Below are positions 4,554 to 9,800 of a stretch of 9,800 nt of DNA, in pieces. The stretch is taken from NCBI GenBank assembly GCA_030634675.1, contig DAOWAH010000038.1:1-9800 (forward strand). The letters run 5' to 3'. A model generated the notes under the pieces. It worked only from the letters and a program-made list of their open reading frames with translations, did no database searches and was not told the DNA's origin. Made by a program: the position numbers and the translations under genes. This DNA is from Fidelibacterota bacterium (GTDB taxonomy: Bacteria > Marinisomatota > Marinisomatia > Marinisomatales > TCS56). Positions within the stretch are counted from its first letter, which is position 1, and each line of letters begins with the position of its first letter.

Positions 4554-6299
4554 ATGAACCGGATATTGTTGATCAGCCTGTGCCTGTTTTTCTTTAATTG
4601 TAGTAAAAATGATTCCCCGGGTGGCCAGGAAGCCAGACTAGATCAAAATGGTCAAAAAATCGTTCCCGGCGGTACTCTGGTAGCTGGTATCATCAGCGAA
4701 CCGGATGTTCTGAATCCACTGACAGCCCTGTCACGGACAGCACAAAATGTCCTGGCTGTCTTGTATCGCCAGTTGGGTAAATTAAATGCTGATATGGTTT
4801 CCTATTCACCAGAGCTGGCTAAAGCCTGGTTATTCTCCGAAGACAGCCTGACAATCACCTTCCGGCTCCGCACCGATGTATTCTGGCATGACAGTACTTT
4901 ATTCACGGCTAAGGATGTACTCTTCACCCATACCCTGCAGACTAACCCGACCGTCGGATGGGTGGGAATTTCATTAAAGCAAAATATCAGTGCTGTCGAG
5001 GCACCCGACGATTCAACTGTAATCTTCAGCTTTGTCAAACGCACCCCCACCATGCTTACGGAAGCAATCGAAGGGTATATCGTCCCTCAACATATCCTAG
5101 GAAAGCTGGATCCGGCGGAAATTCCTAACAGTTCTTTCAATCGTCAGCCAGTAGGGACCGGTCCCTTCAAATTCAAGGACTGGAACAGCCAGCAGACATT
5201 GGTTCTAGAGCGTTTTGATGCTTATTATGAACCGGACAAGCCCTATCTGGATCGGATCATATTCAAGGTTGTCTCCGACAATATTAATCTCTGGCTGCAG
5301 GTGAAAAGTGGCGATGTTGATTTTATGGAGGGCGTACCGGCGCGCGATTTCAACAACCTGGTCTCAGATTGGGAAGCGGGTAATAGCCTGGTCCGGCCAC
5401 TCCGCTACCCCGGTCGGCAATATGATTTCATCGGCTGGAATTTAATCGACTATGAAAACTATAGCGCCACAAATAAGGTTGCCGGTGAAAACCAGCCAGA
5501 AATCAAGGAGCTACTGGTGCCAAACGCCCTGTTTGGCTCGCAAAAGGTACGGGCCGCTCTAACGATGGCCCTGGATCGCGCTGCTCTGGTTGGTCTGGTA
5601 ACCCAGGGGCTGGCCAACCAGATGGATGGTCCGATTCCGCCAATTTTCTGGGCTTATAACCAAACCGCCAACCGGATCTGGCCCTACGACCCGGACCTGG
5701 CCAAACAATACTTAAAGGAAACGGGCTGGGAAGACACCGATGGCGACGATATTCTTGACAAAGCTGGCCAACCGTTTCGTTTCGAAATGCTATCCAACAG
5801 CGGTAATAAACGTCGAGAGCAGGCTCTCACCATCATTCAGGAACAGCTGGCGAAAATCGGGGTGGCGATGCAACCACGCATGGTGGAACCAAGTCTTTTG
5901 TTTGGCCGCTTGCTGCCTACCCGGGATTTTGATGCTATTTTAATTGGCTGGAACGCCAGTTCCAACCTGGAGCTGGCACCGATTTTCCACAGTTCCAACT
6001 TCTTCACCCCCTTCTGTTTCACCAGTTTTTATTCAGCGGATTTTGACCGGTGGGAAGTGGCGGCTCGCTCCCTGCTTGACCAATCCAAAGCGCAATTGAT
6101 GTGGGATAAGGTTGCTAATCTGCTATCGACTGAATTACCCTATACCTGGTTGTATTACCGCGATGATGCCTCCGCTCTTAACAGCCGTTTCAAAGGAACT
6201 ATCTTCGACAAACGGGGTGCCTATATCAATCTGGAAGACTGGTGGATACCATTGGAGGAAAGAACGCAAGCAGACAGGCTGACCGTCGGGAACAATTAA
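4554..6299 (+). CDS. ABC importer substrate-binding lipoprotein, family 5 (DppA/OppA type)
   Basis: This is the extracytoplasmic binding component that captures substrate (peptides, or less often nickel, sugars or other small solutes) for the permease pair encoded next. Residues 1-15 form a hydrophobic signal ending FFFNC, so Cys16 is the likely lipidated residue, although the box (Phe-Phe-Asn-Cys) departs from the usual L-[AST]-[GA]-C. The mature protein shows the SBP_bac_5 signature: YSPELAKAW (84-92), ITFRLRTDVFWHDSTLFTAKDV (101-122), PVGTGPF (199-205), and the internal VRAALTMALDRAALV. DTDGDDILD at 394-402 is a Ca-binding-like acidic loop common in this family. At 581 residues it is slightly long but ordinary. 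The ATG follows the receiver remnant directly and has no clear Shine-Dalgarno. Its TAA abuts the next ATG with no gap, indicating one operon. The ligand cannot be predicted. Confidence 0.93.
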   Translation: MNRILLISLCLFFFNCSKNDSPGGQEARLDQNGQKIVPGGTLVAGIISEPDVLNPLTALSRTAQNVLAVLYRQLGKLNADMVSYSPELAKAWLFSEDSLTITFRLRTDVFWHDSTLFTAKDVLFTHTLQTNPTVGWVGISLKQNISAVEAPDDSTVIFSFVKRTPTMLTEAIEGYIVPQHILGKLDPAEIPNSSFNRQPVGTGPFKFKDWNSQQTLVLERFDAYYEPDKPYLDRIIFKVVSDNINLWLQVKSGDVDFMEGVPARDFNNLVSDWEAGNSLVRPLRYPGRQYDFIGWNLIDYENYSATNKVAGENQPEIKELLVPNALFGSQKVRAALTMALDRAALVGLVTQGLANQMDGPIPPIFWAYNQTANRIWPYDPDLAKQYLKETGWEDTDGDDILDKAGQPFRFEMLSNSGNKRREQALTIIQEQLAKIGVAMQPRMVEPSLLFGRLLPTRDFDAILIGWNASSNLELAPIFHSSNFFTPFCFTSFYSADFDRWEVAARSLLDQSKAQLMWDKVANLLSTELPYTWLYYRDDASALNSRFKGTIFDKRGAYINLEDWWIPLEERTQADRLTVGNN

Positions 6300-7271
6300 A
6301 TGGTCGCCTATATTCTAAGGCGATTAGTTAATACTGTTCCAATCGTTCTAATTGGTTTAACAATAACCTTCTTTTTTATTCACCTCGCCCCCGGAGATCC
6401 AACCCTGCGCCTGATGGACCCCAGCGTGAGTCCTGAGGTACGCCAACAGGTTATTGAACGCTTCGGACTGAACCAGGCCCTACCTATCCAATACTTCAAC
6501 TGGCTGCGTAATGTGCTCCTGGATTTTGACTTCGGAAATTCATTTAAATACGGCCGACCCGCCTCCGCCGTTGTCCTTGATGCCCTGCCGGCCACCCTTT
6601 TGTTGACGGGAACCGCCCTCCTGCTGGGTTGATTATTAGGTACGATATCCGGCATCGTATCCGCTGTCTATCAGGGGCGCCTGCCAGATCGATTAATCAA
6701 CCTGGTTCTCCTGTTTTTCTATTCCATGCCGGTCTTTTGGCTGGGGATGATGGCACTGGGCTTGTTCTCAATAAAGCTGGACCTGTTACCGGCTTCTCAG
6801 CTTAGCTCGATTTATTACACCGATCTGTCCCCATTGGCCAAAACCATGGACGTGGCCAGACATCTAATCCTGCCGGTTACAACTTTGGGTTTGGCCTCAG
6901 CAGCGGGTTTCGGCCGCTTTATACGCGCCAGTATCATCAAGGAACTGCATTCCGACTATATTATGGCCGCCCGGGCCCGCGGTTTATCAGAACGCAAAAT
7001 TGTGCTGTCCTATGCCGCCCGAAACGGTTTGATTCCCATGATCAGCCTGATCGGTTTGACCATTCCTGTGCTGTTCGGTGGAGCCGTGGTGATTGAGGTT
7101 ATCTTCTCCCTGCCAGGGATGGGGCGCACGATGGTGGAAGCTGTTCTGGGCCGCGATTACCCCGTAATCCTGTCTGCCAGTTCCTGGGCTTTTATTTCCG
7201 TGGTTATTGGCAATCTCCTCGCCGATATCGGATATGCCCTGGCCGACCCCCGCGTGAGGATAAATACCTGA
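6300..7271 (+). pseudogene. DppB-like ABC permease interrupted by an in-frame TGA
   Basis: This encodes one of the two inner-membrane permeases of the importer. Read through, the frame spans 323 sense-or-TGA codons, normal for DppB/OppB. The N-terminus (MVAYILRRLVNTVPIVLIGL, then HLAPGDP and the FGLNQALPIQYFNWL loop) is classic. Codon 111 is TGA (6630-6632), in the second membrane segment between TALLLG and LLGTISGIVSAVYQG. The same frame then continues intact through YSMPVFWLG and the ATPase-coupling EAA loop (about codons 220-246: DYIMAARARGLSERKIVLSY) to the TGA at 7269-7271. Both halves are intact with no frameshift, so one substitution (for example TTA to TGA, or GGA to TGA) explains it. 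TGA serves as a normal stop elsewhere in the window, so a changed genetic code is unlikely. A restart at ATG 6726 would give 181 residues without the first membrane segments. It may be a recent nonsense mutation, a readthrough site or a sequence error. Confidence 0.88.
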
Positions 7272-7276
7272 TCAAA

Positions 7277-8119
7277 ATGAAAGACAGGAATCAACTGCTA
7301 AAAAAGCTGTGGCGGGATAAATCAGCCCGGATCGGTATGCTGATCATCGCCGTGATTACTCTCAGCGCCCTGGCGGCTCCACTACTGACACCCTATGAGC
7401 CCAACACACAGGACCTTAGTATTGCCGCTCAGGCGCCATCCCTCGGCCATCCCCTAGGAACCGACCTCTATGGGCGCGATCTTTTAACCAGGCTGATTTA
7501 CGGGGCACGGGTTTCGCTGGGGATTGGTCTCTGTGCCACATTATTGGCAGTTTTAATCGGTACTGCCGTTGGGCTGATCTCTGGCTATAGCGGCGGATGG
7601 GTCGACAATATCCTGATGCGGATTGTTGACGTATTACTGGGCTTTCCGCGCCTGTTTGTGATTCTTCTGGCAGTCGGTCTCAGCACCCCTTCGGTTAAAA
7701 TAATTATACTGATCCTGGGAGCTTTATCCTGGATGGAAATCGCCCGCATCGTCCGGGGGGAGGTGATCGTTATCCGTGAAATGCTCTATGTTAAATCGGC
7801 GGTAGCCCTGGGAATTAGCAAACGCAAGATCCTGCTGGAGTATATTTTGCCCAATACCACTGACGTGATTACCGTCTACGCCACCCTCTTGATTGGAACA
7901 ACGATTATCGTTGAAGCCAGCTTGAGCTTCCTGGGATTGGGCGTGCAACCACCTGATGCCAGTTGGGGAACCATAATCAATCAGGGGCGCATCGATCCGG
8001 TCAATGCCTGGTGGATATCCACCTTTGCCGGCCTTGCCATCGTGATCACCGTAATTGGAATAAATCTTCTCGGTGACAGTCTGCGCAGCTTCTTAAATCC
8101 CCGGACCGATAATAATTAA
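7277..8119 (+). CDS. DppC-like ABC transporter permease
   Basis: This is the second inner-membrane permease of the peptide/nickel-type importer and would pair with the DppB-like protein to form the translocation path. Its 280 residues match the DppC/OppC family. A first membrane segment lies at about 19-38. Next come the family signature HPLGTDLYGRD (58-68), membrane segments in roughly 80-102, 118-136, 140-155 and 200-222, the EAA coupling loop YVKSAVALGISKRKILLEY (171-189) with the following ILPN, LGVQPPDASWG (221-231), and a last segment about 246-266. It starts 5 bp after the DppB-like stop and ends 2 bp before the first ATPase gene, so it depends on the same transcript. No Shine-Dalgarno lies at normal distance, so coupling is likely. 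The gene looks intact, which argues that the upstream stop is recent or not fatal. Confidence 0.95.
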   Translation: MKDRNQLLKKLWRDKSARIGMLIIAVITLSALAAPLLTPYEPNTQDLSIAAQAPSLGHPLGTDLYGRDLLTRLIYGARVSLGIGLCATLLAVLIGTAVGLISGYSGGWVDNILMRIVDVLLGFPRLFVILLAVGLSTPSVKIIILILGALSWMEIARIVRGEVIVIREMLYVKSAVALGISKRKILLEYILPNTTDVITVYATLLIGTTIIVEASLSFLGLGVQPPDASWGTIINQGRIDPVNAWWISTFAGLAIVITVIGINLLGDSLRSFLNPRTDNN

Positions 8120-8121
8120 CC

Positions 8122-8967
8122 ATGGTTACAGACCAAAATCGGACTAAAACACTGCTCGAGGTGAATAACCTGTCGGTAAGTTACCAGCGACAGAACGAAT
8201 TCAACTTCTTAAAACCCCGGCTCATTGAAGCTGTGCGGGGCGTCAACCTGACTGTCAAGAGGGGTGAAACCGTGGGAATAGTCGGGCAATCGGGAAGTGG
8301 TAAAACATCCCTCTTGATGGCCATCCTGGGCTTCGTCAAACCAACGGTCGGGGAAATACTTTTACGGGGCGAAACGGTATCCAGCCCAACCCGCCAGGCT
8401 CTTTGTCTTATTCGTAAACACATTCAGCCGGTCTTTCAGGATCCGGATGGCAGCCTGAATCCCCATAAAAGGATTGAGTCAGCCATTGCCGACGCCCTCC
8501 CTGCCCGGATCAGGCGGAATAAATCCATCTGCCACGAGCAGGTGTTACAGCATCTTCAATTGACCGGTCTCGGCCCTGAGCATTTAAACCGTTTTCCTCA
8601 TCAACTTAGCGGAGGCCAGAAACAGCGGGTATGTATTACCCGGGCTTTGGCGCGAGAGCCGGGTCTGCTGCTTCTGGATGAGCCCTTTTCAGCCCAGGAT
8701 TTATCAGTTCAATTCCTACTAATTGAATTATTAGCCGAATTGAAAAAACGTCTAAAAATGACTTATTTGATCATTGCCCATGATTTAAGAATGATGCGGG
8801 TTCTGGCTGACCGTATTGCGGTGATGAAAAACGGGAAATTCGTCGAAATCAACACCGTTGAAAAACTCTTCCGGAAACCACGGCATGACTATACCAAGGA
8901 ATTGTTAGCCTCGAGCCAGGGATTAAAAACCAATTTTCACAGCCCCGCCGATGAACAGCCGGGATAA
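8122..8967 (+). CDS. Oligopeptide-type ABC ATPase, DppF-like
   Basis: This cytosolic ATPase powers the importer as one half of a DppD/DppF-like heterodimer. Motifs are complete: Walker A GQSGSGKTS (55-63), Q-loop Gln106 in VFQDPDGSLNPHKR, signature LSGGQ (162-166), Walker B LLLLDE (182-187, catalytic Glu187), D-loop SAQD (the family usually has SALD), and switch His220 in IIAHD. The Q-loop region ending SLNP and the linker AVRGVNLTVKRGETVGIVG are DppF-like. The C-terminus stops soon after KPRHDYTKELLAS, so at 281 residues it is shorter than the ~320 usual for members with a full oligo_HPY tail. The ATG lies 2 bp after the DppC-like stop. Its end overlaps the next ATPase by 17 bp. In many dpp operons the DppD-type gene comes first; here the order is reversed. 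Confidence 0.94.
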   Translation: MVTDQNRTKTLLEVNNLSVSYQRQNEFNFLKPRLIEAVRGVNLTVKRGETVGIVGQSGSGKTSLLMAILGFVKPTVGEILLRGETVSSPTRQALCLIRKHIQPVFQDPDGSLNPHKRIESAIADALPARIRRNKSICHEQVLQHLQLTGLGPEHLNRFPHQLSGGQKQRVCITRALAREPGLLLLDEPFSAQDLSVQFLLIELLAELKKRLKMTYLIIAHDLRMMRVLADRIAVMKNGKFVEINTVEKLFRKPRHDYTKELLASSQGLKTNFHSPADEQPG

Positions 8968-9800
8968 TACCTCCGGTCAACCTTTGATCAATGTCCGCGA
9001 GCTGACGCTCGATAGCCTGGGGCGCAGCAGTACTACCCAGTTAATCAAAAACATATCATTTACAGTCTACCCCGGTGATATTATGGGTATTGTCGGTGAA
9101 TCAGGGGCCGGAAAAAGTCTGTTATGCAAGGCCCTGGTTGGTCTAAAACGAGATAATCTTCGTCTGGGAGGCGCAATCATTTTTCAGGAGCAGGATGGTC
9201 AAATAAATGATATCGTTCCAATGACGGATCGGGATCTGGAAAAACTACGGGGCAAAACGATCGGCATTCAATTCCAGGAACCGGCCAGTTCGATGAATCC
9301 GGTCCTGCAATGTGGACGTCAGATTCGGGATGCTCTTCCTGAAGTTGAGCGCAAAGATAAGGCTATCGGGCCAGCACGCGTGGTGGAACTGTTGCAATTG
9401 GCCGGACTGGAAGAGGTGGATCGGGTAGCCCGCGCCTATCCCCACGAACTGTCCGGGGGAATGCTCCAACGCGTGACTCTGGCCTGTGCCCTAGCGGGCC
9501 GTCCCCGGGTATTGATCATCGATGAACCTACGGCCGCCTTGGATCCGATCACCACCTATGGTCTAATGAACACGCTGGATAGACTGAATTGCGAACTTAA
9601 CCTGGCACTGATCATCGTTTCGCATGACTTAAATCTGATCAAAACCTGGACCAGGCAACTGATTGTCATGTATAGTGGGCAAATTCTAGAGCAGGGTGCA
9701 ACCGCTGAAGTCCTGGTACAACCCTATCATCCCTATACCAAAGCTTTACTGGAATGTGAGCAGGCCCTGGAGCATAACCAGGAGCTAAAGCCTATTCCGG
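8951..9800 (+). CDS. Oligopeptide-type ABC ATPase, DppD-like (3' end beyond window)
   Basis: This is the second ATPase of the importer; 283 codons are visible and the frame is open to the window edge. From the ATG (MNSRDNTSGQPLINVRELTL) come Walker A GESGAGKSL (49-57), Q-loop Gln109 in QFQEPASSMNP, signature LSGGM followed by LQR (167-174), Walker B VLIIDE (187-192), D-loop AALD, and switch His225 in IIVSHD. The LSGGM(x)QR signature and GESG(A/S)GKS loop are typical of DppD/OppD. The oligo_HPY tail begins at QPYHPYTKALLE; the Cys-rich end seen in some DppD proteins would lie outside. The start overlaps the previous gene by 17 bp with no Shine-Dalgarno, suggesting translational coupling and balanced production of the two ATPases. 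A later start is unlikely because the beta strand before Walker A begins near residue 12. Confidence 0.93.
   Translation, partial: MNSRDNTSGQPLINVRELTLDSLGRSSTTQLIKNISFTVYPGDIMGIVGESGAGKSLLCKALVGLKRDNLRLGGAIIFQEQDGQINDIVPMTDRDLEKLRGKTIGIQFQEPASSMNPVLQCGRQIRDALPEVERKDKAIGPARVVELLQLAGLEEVDRVARAYPHELSGGMLQRVTLACALAGRPRVLIIDEPTAALDPITTYGLMNTLDRLNCELNLALIIVSHDLNLIKTWTRQLIVMYSGQILEQGATAEVLVQPYHPYTKALLECEQALEHNQELKPIP

Noticed and set aside
6630..7271. Alternative genetic code with TGA as a sense codon
   Set aside because: TGA also ends the four-helix gene and the DppB-like frame itself, where conserved homology stops, so it acts as a normal stop.

Overview
The window is chromosomal DNA from a bacterium of moderate GC content. 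It is most likely Gram-negative and uncultivated, perhaps from the Bacteroidetes/FCB or KSB1/Marinimicrobia-like part of the tree. That placement is a low-confidence inference from the protein style, the lack of Shine-Dalgarno sites before most pur and dpp genes, and the decayed AT-rich spacers. All genes that can be supported lie on the + strand. There is no rRNA, tRNA, CRISPR array or intact transposon.

Layout. (1) 1-2829 is a purine-biosynthesis block. A four-helix-bundle (23S rRNA intervening-sequence protein family) gene at 92-523 lies between degenerate 8-9 bp repeat arms that are inverted relative to each other, and it runs by a 17-bp overlap into purN (507-1151). purH follows at 1273-2829. 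The repeat arm forms the first ~20 codons of purN and supplies its only plausible start region, which suggests that a small mobile-like cassette landed at the 5' end of purN. A further arm-like tract sits just before purH. (2) 2830-3004 is a spacer dominated by a second, different imperfect inverted repeat of about 31 bp per arm, with no gene inside. It ends against the strong Shine-Dalgarno of an aldo/keto reductase gene (3005-3934). (3) 3935-4553 is a decayed region: AT-rich spacer, then the N-terminal HTH piece of an IS30-family transposase (4258-4431) fused to the decayed 3' end of a response-regulator receiver domain (about 4415-4549). (4) 4554-9800 is a tightly packed Dpp/Opp-type ABC importer operon: substrate-binding lipoprotein, DppB-like permease, DppC-like permease, DppF-like ATPase and DppD-like ATPase (cut by the window end). 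Junctions are 0, 5, 2 and -17 bp.

How the genes work together. PurN transfers the first formyl group in IMP synthesis, and PurH does the last two steps, so the pair is a coherent folate-dependent purine module. The five importer genes would together make a complete peptide- or small-molecule-uptake ABC system. However, the DppB-like gene carries one in-frame TGA at codon 111 while the rest of its frame is intact. The importer is therefore either newly inactivated, rescued by readthrough, or affected by a base-call error.

The best candidate for something under-described is the arm-flanked four-helix-bundle cassette and its takeover of the purN start. Next in interest are the gene-less inverted repeat before the reductase and the single-stop dppB.
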